Notes under the pieces: generated by a model
What the model was told of the DNA's origin: nothing
The model's database searches: none
The model's input: the letters and a program-made list of their open reading frames with translations, nothing else
From: Dryomyza anilis
Lineage: Eukaryota; Arthropoda; Insecta; Diptera; Dryomyzidae
Direction of reading: 5' to 3'
NCBI GenBank assembly: GCA_951804985.1
Contig: OX638134.1
Coordinates: 8,267,017 to 8,331,016 of the forward strand
DNA: 64,000 nt
Translations under genes and position numbers: made by a program
Shown here: positions 1 to 11,280 of the stretch, one piece after another
Position numbering within the stretch: the stretch's first letter is position 1
Layout: every line of letters starts with the position of its first letter

Positions 1-1556
1 TTCATGCATATTTTGCAAAAATTCATCAGAAAACTAAACTGCCCATCTGAAAGTGAAATTAGTAAACAGAAATATTAAATTCAAATATTTTCAAAAATTT
101 TTAAAATAAAAATAATACAACAAAATTTTGTAGAAACATCGCGCAAAAACATGAGAATGGCAAAACAAAATAAATGCCAAATGTTTAGTCCAAAAGTTAA
201 GCAGAAAACTCTTGCCAACAAAATATTGACTGATTTGGGCCAAAAAGAAAATGCAAAGTATTTTTGCAAAGCATTGTAAGATGTATTTTTTGTGCGCCTG
301 ACTGACAGAAATGCAGTGGAAAATTTATGAATCACTACAAAGTGAAAACATTTCAGTGCATAAATGCAAAAATAATTAATTAGTGATAAAATAATAAATA
401 AAATATTAAATTTAAATAAATCAAATGCTATAGGAAATAATTAATTAAAGTGACAACATATAATAAATCATTTAATTAAACAGCATAATTAATACAAAGT
501 CAATTAAAAGTTTTCAAGTTTTAGTTCAAATTTTCTATAACAAAATAACGTTCTCTTAAACATTTAAATGTTTTAACTAGTTTCGAGTCAAAGCAAATAC
601 AAAAGTAGAAAAAAAAAACATAAAAATTAATAATCAATCTTTTATTTCGCACATCATTTAGAAAAACACTTTAGTTTAACCGGTTGTAACAGTCAGCTGA
701 GTTTAAGTTGAGTAGGAGCTTTGGTGAGCTACTAGCTAAATTTTGTATATTTAGAAGAAAAATAATAATATATAATTTTTAAAGATTTAATTTAATCTTA
801 TCTTATGTAAAATATATTTAATAGTGCAGGTAATTGGAAACTTTTGTTTTTTCAACACTTAAACTGCAGTTAAACTATTATAATTTATAGCTTTTCTAAA
901 GTCCAACATTTCTGCAATAAATCTTCAATTTAAATAAACAACTATATAGTAATCTGATCTATTCTACTATACTATTCTATACAGTAAAATTTTTCGAGAT
1001 TAAAACCAATGGGTTTTGATTTTCTCCCTCGTTTTGGTTACGGGTTTGGTTTTAAGATTCACACCGAAACGGTTGTAGTAGTGTAATTAAGGTTCAGTTT
1101 TTCAGCCACATTTTTAAATTAAACGTAGTTTAAACTAAATGTAATTTCGTCTATAGTCAACATATCACACATATTTAAAATGTTCAATTAATTGATTATT
1201 AATTCTTTATCTGTCTCTAAAATTTAAAGAGATTCGACTGCTTGGTTTAGGAACCATGAACGTGTTAAAAATTTGGAACATTTTAAACTAAGTTTAAGCG
1301 AGCACTGAAAAATTTAACCTTAAAGTTATAGCTGAATTTCAGATTTTAACTTATAAATTAATATAAGTAGTGGTTTTTATATTTGCCACATCTTGAACAA
1401 ACAACCAAATTATTTAAACAAATAACAGAAAACCTTAAAATTTGATTAACAATTGTAAAAAGAAAAATAGATAAACTGGGTTTGTGCCCAAATAGAATAC
1501 TCTCGATTATAAATACAAAATTTTAAATAGTTTGTCTGACACGAATTAAATAAATT
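1..1556. other. AT-rich unique DNA, no gene seen
   Basis: No convincing coding region, splice signals or repeat array. The open frames here are short and A/T-driven. A CAG|GTAATT near 828-833 lacks a pyrimidine tract. Nothing else is supported. Confidence 0.6.
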
Positions 1557-2595
1557 TACTGTAAAACTGATATACAGTAATACTGATATACAGTAAAACT
1601 GTTATAAAGTAAAACTGTTATACAGTAACACTGTTCTACAGTAACACTGTTCTACAGTACAACTGTTTTACTGTAAAACTGTTATACAATAGAACTGAAA
1701 TACAGTTCAACTGTTCTACAGTAAAGCTGTTCTACAGTAAATCTGTTCTACAGTAAAACAGTTCTACAGTAAAACAGTTCTACAGTAAAACAGTTCTACA
1801 GTAAAACAGTTCTACAGTAAAACAGTTCTACAGTAAAACAGTTCTACAGTAAAACAGTTCTACAGTAAAACAGTTCTACAGTGAAACTGTTATACAATGA
1901 AACAGTTCTACAGTGAAACTGTTCTGCAGTGAAACAGTTCTTCAGTAAAACTGTTGTTCTATAGTAAATCTGTTCTACAGTAAAACTGTTTTACAGTAAA
2001 ACAGCAATACAGCAGAACTGTTCTACAAAAAATTGTTCTACAAAAAAACTGTTCTACAGTAAAACTGTTCTAGAGTAAAATTGTTCTACAGTAAAACTAT
2101 TCTACAGTAAAATTCTTCTACAATAAAACTGTTTTAAAGTAAACTGTTCTACAGTAAAACTGTTCTATAGTAAAACTGGTCTACAGTAAAACTGTTCGAC
2201 AGTAAAACTGTTATACAGTAAAACTGTTATACAATAAAACTGTTCTACAGTAAAACTGTTCTACAGTAAAACTGTTTTACAGTAAAACTGTGCTACAGTA
2301 AAATTGTTCTACATAAAAGCTGTTCTACAGAAAAAATATTCTACATTACAACTATTCTACAGTAAAACTGTTCTACAGTAAAACAATCTACAGTAAAACT
2401 GTTCTACAGTACAACTATTCTACAGTAAAACTGTTCTGCAGTAAAACTCTTCTACAATAAAACTGTTCAAAAGTAAAACTGTTCTACAGTAAAACTGTTC
2501 TATAGTAAAACTGGTCTACAGTAAAACTGTTCGACAGTAAAACTGTTATACAGTAAAACTGTTCTACAGTAAAACTGTTATACAGTAAAACTATT
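1557..2595. repeat. 16-bp tandem array (ACAGTAAAACTGTTCT)
   Basis: About 1 kb of imperfect tandem repeats with unit ACAGTAAAACTGTTCT. The core ACAGT-AAA-ACTGT is an inverted repeat, so each unit carries its own dyad. A subgroup around 1755-1880 reads AAAACAGT instead of AAAACTGT, which destroys the dyad and is locally homogenised over several adjacent units. Some units lose one or more bases. There is no coding potential. Confidence 0.93.
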
Positions 2596-3400
2596 TACAC
2601 TTTTTTTTTAAATAATTTTGTTTTAATTATTATTATTTTTTTTTTTGTAAATATAACGCTTAAAGTTCTTAAAGTTTCATTCACACCACAAGGTGAACGA
2701 GCTACTCGCACAACGACGAAATCGACGACTTCGACAACGTCGACGACAGCGTCAAGCTCTCTCAAATAGTTAACGAGATAAGCGTACAAATGCTGCAACA
2801 ACAATTACAACAACAAACAATTACCAACTACAATCGACATTCTGACGGTGCGTTGCATGTGCGTCGAGCAGGCGTTGTGCGGTGGCAATTGTTGCTGATA
2901 GCAACAAATGCCTAAATAAATAAAAAATAAAGCCAGAAGAGAAAAATTAGAGTCATATAGCCAGCCTACTAAGTGAAGCAACAAAAAAAAATTAAAGTAA
3001 AGCAAAATAAAATAAGTAAATAACAAATAGAGTAAATAAAAAGGGTATAGAAAGGGTGTAGAAAATTGCGCAAAGAACGTTAATTAAAAATAGCGAAAAA
3101 AAAATAAAGTTACAAAATAAAAATTCTACGAAAAGTCGTTAATAGAATGAGTAGATGATTTCGCAGAATTTTGGTTTAGTTTTTCACATATGTTTTAAGG
3201 TACAGAATAGTGACTGTCGTATGTGTAATAATAAATAAATAAATAAATAGTTTTTCTATTGTGTGATTTAACTCTTTAAAATTATTAAATTGCCAAAATA
3301 TAAATATAAAATCAATAAATGAAGACCTTTCTATATAGAAGCTTACTACATATGCAAGGAATTGAGCTGTAAAAATTAAACAAACAGCCAAAATACTAAG
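2596..3400. other. Unique DNA with a GC-richer island at 2690-2915
   Basis: The region is mostly AT-rich. The island at 2690-2915 is rich in CGACGAC and CAACAA motifs. The plus strand stays open from 2697 to a TAA at 2913 (about 73 codons, no start at the beginning), with many GAC/AAC/GTC codons, but no good acceptor precedes it. I do not call it a gene. Confidence 0.45.
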
Positions 3401-3815
3401 TGTCGGCTATTAGATGCATACAAATTTACGTTGCACGTAATTCCGACATAGGTTATGGGATGAGAAATCGTATCGTAATCACGGAAATATGGCTTTCGAC
3501 AGTAAAATAGCTTTAATAAAGCAAATTACTAAGTGTCGGCCATTAGGGGCATGCAAATTTGCGTTGTATTTAATTCCGACATTGATTTTCGAGTTAGAAA
3601 TCTATAGATTTAACTTTTCATAATTCAGATCTAATTCAAATTTTTAATATAACTTTAATAAAAGAAAAATACAAAGTGTCGGAAATTTGATGCATGAAAA
3701 TTTATGTTGTACGTAATTCCGACATAGGTTTTGGAATCACAAAATTATAGATTTAACTGTACATAAATCCGTTCTAACTCAAATATCAAAATATATACTG
3801 CACGTACTTCCGACA
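3401..3815 (+). repeat. Three 48-bp units bounded by TGTCGG and CCGACA (direct copies)
   Basis: Copies at 3401-3448, 3534-3581 and 3677-3724, each exactly 48 bp. Each starts with TGTCGG, has a TGCAT core followed by AAATTT, and ends with CCGACA. A partial end lies at about 3797-3815. The spacers between copies (about 85-95 bp) also show similarity, such as ATAGATTTAAC, so the true period is about 130-145 bp. The same unit occurs inverted at 5248-5540. Confidence 0.85.
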
Positions 3816-3843
3816 TAGTCAAAAGAATGGTTTATTTTCAACA

Positions 3844-4272
3844 CCCTAGTAGAAATTTACCCGATGCGCCATCGGGAAATGATCGGGTTTTCGTTGGGTA
3901 AGCCCTATTAGAGAAAATATGATCATTGCCTTTGAATGCCCTTATCATGCTTACCATAGCAGGGTTTACATTATCTAAACAGTCAATGTTCCCGATCATA
4001 GCTACATTATTTGTTCCTCATAATGAAATTAGCATCAGGCAATGATCGAGATTAATGAGAGAAACCCTATTATGCTCGGGCTCAGACAAGGCAATTGTCG
4101 GGTAAATATTAAAATGGGGAATTGCCCGATCAATACATGATCATGGCCTGAGTTCAATACATGATCAGGACACTGCGTTACAAGGACATTATGGGCCTCG
4201 TCATATCCCGATCATCTCAAATAATGACATGATCACTTCATGACCATGGCCCTACCAAAATTTCTACTAGGG
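3844..4272 (+). mobile_element. 429-bp MITE-like element, copy 1
   Basis: It starts CCCTAGTAGAAATTT and ends with the exact inverted complement, AAATTTCTACTAGGG. It is flanked by CA on both sides, a possible 2-bp target duplication. An inverted copy of the same 429-bp length lies at 59191-59619 and differs at about 14 positions by eye. The interior holds a hairpin (CCCGATGCGCCATCGGG) and several GATCGGG/CCCGATC motifs but no open frame of note. I infer a non-autonomous DNA transposon. The CCCTAG end recalls piggyBac termini, but no TTAA duplication is present, so the superfamily is undecided. Confidence 0.85.
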
Positions 4273-5247
4273 CAATTCGTTTTTATTCAACAATTTTTTT
4301 TATGAAATTTAATAATTTTAGCTACTTCATAATTACTTTATAAGGATTTGCATGATCACTGAATACCTATATTTTAAATTGATCGTTTTTAAATTCAATA
4401 TTTTTTTTAATAATTTTGCGCATTTTCTATTTCTTCAATTATTGAAAATAAAATTTTTCTTCAAGCTCTACAAAATCACAACTCAAATCTTAAGACGCAG
4501 TTGTAACAGCTTTGGTATTTTTAATTATTTTTGTTGTTTGAAGTGAAATTTAAAACTCGACGCGACCAAATATTTCAAAAACAACAATAACCGACGCAAA
4601 ATTTTTGCTGACTTGTAAAATCAGACACAGTTAAAATGAATTTTTGCGTTGTAATCATTTTTTTATATATATTTTTGTTTTGTGGTTTATTACTGCGTAA
4701 AAATTCAATGCAAAAAATAAAAATCAAGAAGAAAACAAATTTTTATTGTCGCGTTGCCATCTGCTGCTTATCTTTGAACAACATATCAGAGATACCACCA
4801 ACAACAGCAACAACAAAATGCTAGCAACATTAGTAAGAACAGCATTAAAAGCAAAAACTGAGCAATAATACCGAACAACGCGACAACATATTGTGGTAAC
4901 AGCGACCGCTAACAAAAATAACAAATTGACTCAAATTACATATGAAACACAACAACAATAATAACTATAATAAAAAAAAACAATCTGATTTCTGATAAAA
5001 AAAATGGGAAAAAAGAAAAAAATTAATGCGAACTACAATAAAAAATGAGGTTAATTTTTCCACGCAGTTGAATGTGAGACGAACGAACATTTTTAACACT
5101 ATCAGGGCGAACAATAATTAGAGAACTTTTTCTTTAATTATTTTTTGTTATAATAATTTAATAATTTAAGTGCTGTTTTAATAAAAAAAAATTGTTTAAA
5201 TATTGCTAAATTGAAATAAAGCGATATTTATTAAATTCTGAAACAAA
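4273..5247. other. AT-rich unique DNA between the 48-bp unit clusters
   Basis: Contains A-rich and CAACAA-rich stretches. The short open frames at 4352-4546, 4636-4824 and the opposite strand at 4724-4924 have random-looking composition and no domain signal. No feature is supported. Confidence 0.5.
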
Positions 5248-5540
5248 TGTCGGAGATACATGCAGTGTAAATGTCCATGCACCTAATTGCCGACACCTTC
5301 AATGTCTCTTTGCAAAAGCCATATATCTATAATTTCATACAACTGGGAATTGAATACAGTTGAAGATTTAGTTTTTTTAATACCGACACCAATGTCGGAA
5401 TTACCTACAGTGAATATTTTCATGCACCTAATTTTCAACACTTTTTAATTTGCTTGTATTACAGTCAAATATTTGAAATTCAAATATATTTGCATCGGAT
5501 TTACGTACAGTGTAAATTTTCATGCATCTAATCGCCGACA
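5248..5540 (-). repeat. Three inverted 48-bp units
   Basis: Copies at 5248-5295, 5393-5440 and 5493-5540, each 48 bp. They are the reverse complement of the units at 3401-3724: TGTCGG at the left, TTACGTACAGTGTAAAT in the middle, CATGCATCTAAT then CCGACA at the right. The middle copy has a decayed right end. Together with the direct copies they form a large inverted arrangement about 2.1 kb across, with the 429-bp element inside it. Confidence 0.82.
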
Positions 5541-6540
5541 CCCTATAATTTATTTTTATTATCTTTTATTAAATATTCAAAAAATAATTGAAAATAGTTT
5601 GAAATTTTCAAAAAAATTTCAATAATTTTAATAGTGTCATAATAATCACAATGATCCAATCAAGTTCATAGTTCTATAAAATATAGAACATCCATTTCAA
5701 TACGAATTGAAATTTTGAAACTTTTAATATAAAAAGGAGGCAATTCACGATGATTTAAATTCAGTAATCGATCATACAAAATTATGAAAATGTATTTATT
5801 ATACATTTGCACAAACTTAAGTTTCCTCTACGAAATATGCACTACTGCACTCTACAGTATTTTGTGAATTTTGCAAATGCAGTCTACAATATTATAGTGA
5901 AGTCTCTCCTTTATTGGTGCCAAATAGTGTCAAGATATTTTGACGAAAGACGAACATTGAAAACAACAACAAATCTGACGTTTTTTACGGCAGTAATCGA
6001 AATTGTTGTATTTATAAAAAAAAAAACAAAAAACGTTATTTTCAAAAAAAAAAAAAAAATTAAAAAAAAAGTTAAACAAACAAAAAATTAAAACAAACAC
6101 AACGCATTGGTCGAAAAGCATATATCCAACAAAACATTTTTTTTTTAAACAAAAATTAAATAATAATATATAATATAAAATATTATATGATTTTCTTATA
6201 CCTTTTGATTTTTTTTTTTTTTTCTATATTTCAATATTAATGAAAATTATGTAGTGTAAGAATGATCAAAAAAAATTGTAAAATGCACTGAGTACTTGCA
6301 CATCATTTTAGAGTCCTTCACTACAACTACGTCTTATTTGTGTTTTGTTTTGACACTGCTTGTGCTTTTTTATTGTGATTTTCAAGCATAGAGTCGGCGA
6401 AAGTACATGTCTTGAAATTGATAATTGTCTAGAAGGATGTTTCAAATACATTTGTGCAGATGACTTATATTTATTACGTACAGTTAGAGCCGTTCTAAGT
6501 GATTTTTTATTATATCCAAATTCACAGAATCATAATTTTT
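5541..6540. other. AT-rich unique DNA with homopolymer runs
   Basis: Long A runs lie at about 6018-6070 and a T run at about 6211-6223. Frames at 5807-6091 and 5930-6121 are lysine- or phenylalanine-rich translations of those runs. No gene is seen. Confidence 0.5.
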
Positions 6541-7515
6541 GATTTTAAAAATATTTTTTTTAACAGTTTTATTGAATTAACGTGGCTTAATAAATATATT
6601 GAATTTGTTTTTATTTATTTATTTTTAATATTCTTCATTTATTTTATGTTTTTGTTATTTTGTTTTGTGTTTTGTGTCACAATCAATCACAATTTTACAT
6701 TTTTTTTTTAAATTTTTTTTAAACTAATTTTTCGAATTTAAGTGTTAAAGAGTTAAATTCGATTTTTTTTTATTTATTTGTTTTTTTTTTTAATTTTTTC
6801 TTAACTCATTTTTGAATTTAAGTGGCTTAAATTATATTCATTTTTTTATTATTTGTTTTTTTTATTTAATATTTTTATTTTGACACAATTAACATTGAAT
6901 TTTTTAAAATTCAAAATTGGTTTTTGTGGCTTCTTTTTTGACACAAACACATTTTAGATTTTCAAATTTTAGATTTTTTAATTTTTAATTATTTATTTGA
7001 TTTTTTTTTTAAATATTTTTCAAGTTTACGTAGCTTACTAATTCTATGCGATTTATTTTTATTTTTTATTTATTTGATATTTTTATTTTGAAACAATCAC
7101 ATTCACTTTTTTTTAATTTTCAAACTTTTTTGTGCCTTTTTTTTATTTTTTTTTTATTTTTTATTTATTTTTTTTTTATTTTTCAACATATTTTTAGTTT
7201 TTAAGTGGGGTTTTTGTTTTTTTTTTTATTTTACATATTTATTTTACTTTTGACTTACCATTGACTTTTTTTATTATTTTTAATTTTTTTGTGACATTTT
7301 TTTTGATTTTTGTCATTTTTTTTTTGTGTATTTTTTTATTTTTTGTATTATTATTATTTTTTTTAATTTTTTTATTATTATTTTTTTTTTTTTAATTTTC
7401 GTTTCTTTAAAAATATATTCGATTTTTTTGAGTTATTTTTTTTTTCATTTAAATTTATATTTTTTGTTTTTATTTTTCTTTTGAATTTTAGTTTTATTTA
7501 GTTTTTTTTTTTTTC
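6541..7515. repeat. T-rich block with degenerate long-period repeats
   Basis: The plus strand is overwhelmingly T. Recurring anchors show it is a decayed repeat and not a pure homopolymer: GTGGCTTAA-like motifs at about 6582, 6740, 6821 and 7029, each followed by an ATTGAATT/ATTCGATT-like string, and TTTGACACAAT-like motifs at about 6675, 6880, 6937 and 7087. Spacing is irregular (about 80-210 bp). Confidence 0.6.
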
Positions 7516-7529
7516 GTTTATATCTTCAA

Positions 7530-8290
7530 AAAGGGTCAGCAGCAAAAGCGCGCTTGCCATAATCGTGGCACAAACGGCTCTGATTTTTTAACATTTTCAA
7601 AATGTCACGATCGTGATCGCTGACAAAGCCTGTCGTTTGACCCACGATCAGTTTACGTGTGCCTTAATAAAGATCTCGTAAAACTTTCAAAACTTGTCGA
7701 AAGTTATTTCAACTGAAAAATAAATGGAAAAAAAAAAACAAAAAAAAAATCATCATCAACAAGTGATGCTCCATATGCGCTGCTGCTGGCACGGTAGAGC
7801 AACTAGCTGCCTGAGCGACGATCTAATCAGATCAGCGATCACACTTCCCTGAACATGACCGCGTCTCCGTCGAATGGACTAACTTGAATACGAGTTTTTT
7901 TTGCTTTGGTTTTAATTTTTTTGCCCAATGGCTGCCTCGACTTTAAACTAGAAATCAAAGAAAAATATAAAAAAAAAATAAAAAAAATATAAAAAAAAAA
8001 CTAAAAACTACTGAAACTATGGCACGATCAACAAAAATAAATGCGCGCTTGGAAAAACGAAAAATTGCACGATTTTATCTGCAACTGTAAATCAACGTAG
8101 GAGCCACATAGCACATTGCTCTCCACTGTGCCGCACAGCACAGTGTTGCCAACGTTGTAGCATTTAAAAAATATAAAAAATAAAATTAAAAATAAAATGA
8201 ATTTCGCTGATCGTGGCGCAGTTTTTTTTTTGTGCAACGTCAGTTCTTTTAATCTGTGTTTCTGAGCCAGAGTTCAACAGTTAGTTTTGC
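7530..8290. promoter_or_regulatory. GC-richer island with a CACGATC motif cluster (possible regulatory element)
   Basis: CACGATC or its complement occurs at 7606-7612 and 7610-7616 (together the perfect palindrome TCACGATCGTGA, 7605-7616), 7643-7649, 8023-8029 and 8209-8215. Near matches lie at 7562-7567 (ATCGTG) and 8068-8073 (CACGAT). GCGCGCTT also occurs twice (about 7549 and 8043). A GATCTAATCAGATCAGCGATCA stretch lies near 7819-7840. The regulatory role is inference. No coding exon is recognisable, and the minus-strand frame at 8028-8237 has no domain. Confidence 0.4.
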
Positions 8291-8389
8291 TATTTAAGCC
8301 ATAAATTTAAATAAATATGGATTTTAGGTTTTAGTTCTTTAACTTAAATTTGATATTTACCCTAGTACAAATTTACGATATTACAGTGA

Positions 8390-8780
8390 AAAAAAAAATG
8401 TACATCATATTGATGAATTCCGTTCATCAAACCATGATTTATTGTATTGAAGAATCATTCATAATATTATTATCTAACGACATCAATGTTATGATGCATT
8501 CATAAATAAGATGAACGCTTGGTAACTGTTGAAAAGGTGTTTTTCAATATGATGAACTGTATGTGAAGATTACGTTTCATCATTTTAATGAACAAATACA
8601 TAACATACAATACATATGTACATCATTTTGAAGAATTCTGTTCATCAAATCGTTTCATTATTTTATTGAACAAATAAATAAAATACAACATATATGTACA
8701 TCATATTCAAGAATGATGTACATCAAAACAAATTTCAAACAAAATATATATCTTTGTTCATTTTCACAGTTCAGTTCTCT
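8390..8780 (+). repeat. Dispersed repeat family A, copy 1
   Basis: AT-rich repeat with recurring GTACATCAT and TTCATCAAA strings and the phrases CATCAATGTTATGA, GATGAACGCTTGGTAACTG and ACGTTTCATCATTTTAATG. It is largely repeated at 8910-9165 in the same orientation. More distant relatives lie at 51826-52335 (inverted) and 54216-54540. It is probably a decayed non-autonomous transposon; ends are uncertain. Confidence 0.7.
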
Positions 8781-8909
8781 AGTTGTTCTTGTATGTATCT
8801 TATATAAAAAAAAACTTTACCCAAAACTTTTACCCAAGACAGTTTATCTCATATACTATTTTTCCATGACAATTTTATCCTAGGAATGTTGAGAGTAAGT
8901 TCTTACACA

Positions 8910-9165
8910 GAAAAAAAATGTACATCATAATATTAATCTCTAACGACATCAATGTTATGAATGCGATCATAAATATGATGAACGCTTGGTAACTGTTGAA
9001 AAGGTGTTCTTCAATATGATGAACTATATGTGAAGAATACGTTTCATAATTTTAATGAACAAATACATAACATACAATATATATGTACATCATTTTGAAG
9101 AATTCTGTTCATCAAATCAAATTTCAAACAAAATATAAATTTTTTTTTCATTTTTTGCAGTAGTT
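8910..9165 (+). repeat. Dispersed repeat family A, copy 2
   Basis: Shares long near-identical segments with 8390-8780 (GATGAACGCTTGGTAACTG, AAGGTGTTCTTCAATATG, ACATACAATATATATGTAC) but lacks about 130 bp of it. The direct pair may be one element duplicated locally or two insertions. Confidence 0.7.
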
Positions 9166-10310
9166 TTTTGTTTTTAAGCAGTAGTTATTTCTTATATAAT
9201 GTTTGCTGGACAAGCATAATGTAGTAAAATGTGTTGTAATATATTTATTTATAATTACAACTTTTTATTAATAAAGTTATATTTATAAAAAATAAAAATT
9301 TATAATAATATTTTTTTTTTTTTTTTGATAAAAAAAATTATATATATTTTTTTATTTTTTTTTTATTTTTGTTTTTTTTTTTTAATTTGTTAAGCAAATT
9401 TCAAAACCATTTATTATCATATTAAATACAAGTAATATCATATTACACTAAAAACATTTTTGAAAGAGTTGAATGCTATCTGAATTTCCTCGGCATTTTT
9501 AAAAATGTAAACATCGATTTCCTAGTAATTCAAGAACTTTTTTAACAACTTTGAGTACCAAAAGTGTAAAAAAATATAAAAAAAATGTTCTTTCACTAAA
9601 AAGTAAAAAAAAATAAAAAAACTAGAAAAAAACATCTGAAAATTCGATTCGTACATCACTTTCTATTTCGTAATAATGATTATAAATACTGTCAGATATA
9701 AAATTATTTTTTGCAAAAAAATCGTTGCGCAAATTTTCGTACGGAACGGCCGGAATTATTCTATGATTTATTACGAAATAACTATACAATTTAGAAACAA
9801 AGTGTACATATACAAAAATAAGGTAAATTATCTTTCTAAATTATTAAAAAAAAATAATTTGTATTCAAAAAGTATTTTTAGAAAATGATAAAATAAAATT
9901 CTCCCGTCCGGAATGTTTCTGTGATTTATTATGAAAAAAGTATACCTTTTAGAAACAAAGTGTAAATTTAAAAAGAAAGCACATTATCTCAGCTATTCTT
10001 AAAAATAATTAACAAAAAATATTTGTATGCATAACTCTTTGAGTCTTTGGACTTTCTATATGAAACTCGACATGCACTATTAATTTATATCACTATTTAA
10101 TTTATATCTTTTGATCTACCATATAGAATACTCTATTTTATTGCAGATGATTCGTCCTATGTAAATACTACCAGCTCAAAAAAAAAACAAGTATATTAAT
10201 AAATTTTCCTTCGATATATTAAAATTTTAAACGTACGAATGTCCCATTCGGAACCAGAGGAAAAGCGCATATAGGAATGACTACATTTCATGTTATTTTA
10301 AATTATTATA
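9166..10310. other. AT-rich DNA with a short diverged duplication
   Basis: A phrase of about 70 bp containing CCGGAAT, TGATTTATTA and TTTAGAAACAAAGTGTA occurs at about 9748-9812 and again at about 9906-9970. No gene is recognisable; the frame at 9676-9888 is lysine/isoleucine-rich without a domain. Confidence 0.5.
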
Positions 10311-11280
10311 ATTTTTTTTTTTTATTTTTTTTAATTATTTGGTTTTAGAATTTTTTAATATTTTTTTTTACCTATTTATTTTTTTTTAATTTAAGTTTAT
10401 TTCAATTTTTTTTAATAAGAAATGTGTATTCCTCAAATTTGAAAAAATCGAATTAGTTTTTTTTATATATTTTTTGTATATTAAAATTTTGTAATGGTAT
10501 TACATTTTTTATAATATTTCATATTTTCCTGTATATTTAATATTATTTTCAATATTTAAAATTTTTAATTTTTTATTTTTTTTTATTTTTTTTTATATTT
10601 TTAGATTTTTTATTTTTCTATTTTTTTTTATTTTTATATTTTTTAATTTTTTTTTTCTTTTATATTTTTTAATTTTTTTTTCATTTATATTTTTTAATTT
10701 TTTTTTTTGTTTTTTAATTTTTATAAAAAAATATATAATTTTTATTCATTTAATTTTATTTATTCTTCATTTTATTAAAGAATATCATTTTTTTTTGTTA
10801 ATTTTAATTAAGTAGATATTTTAATTATGATATTTTTTTTACCTATTTATTTTTTTAAATTTTAGTTTATTTCATTTTTTTTAATAAGAAATGTGTATTC
10901 CTCATAATTGAAAAAATCGAATTAGTTTTTTATATATTTTTTGTTTATTAAAATTTTGTAATGGTATTACAATTTTTTTTATAATATTTTATATTTTTAT
11001 GTAGGTATTATATTTAATTTTTTTTTAATATTTTTAATTTTTTATTTTTTTTTTTTAGTTTGTTTATTTTTTTTATTTTTTTTTATTCTTTTATATTTTT
11101 AAATTTTTTTTTATTTTGTTTTTTTTTTAATTTTTATAAAAAAAAATATAATATTTATAATATTATAAAAAAAAATATAATTAATTTTAATTAAGTAGAT
11201 ATTTTAATTTTGTTATTGTTTTTAATTAGTTTTTATTTATATTTTTAATTTTCATTTTACAACAATTTTATCATATAAAT
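10311..11280. repeat. T-rich block with a duplicated segment
   Basis: A segment of about 180-190 bp at about 10366-10560 recurs at about 10835-11025. Landmarks are TTACCTATTTATTTTTTT, AATGTGTATTCCTCA (10421 and 10890, offset 469), AAAATCGAATTAG and AATGGTATTACA. The rest is T/A simple sequence. Confidence 0.7.

Noticed and set aside
3844..4272. Assignment of the 429-bp element to piggyBac because of CCCTAG ends
   Set aside because: piggyBac insertions duplicate TTAA; here the flanks are CA/CA and TA/TA.
10985..11010. TAG|GTATTA after T-rich sequence
   Set aside because: Arises in a T-rich duplicated block; weak donor half and upstream of the gene.
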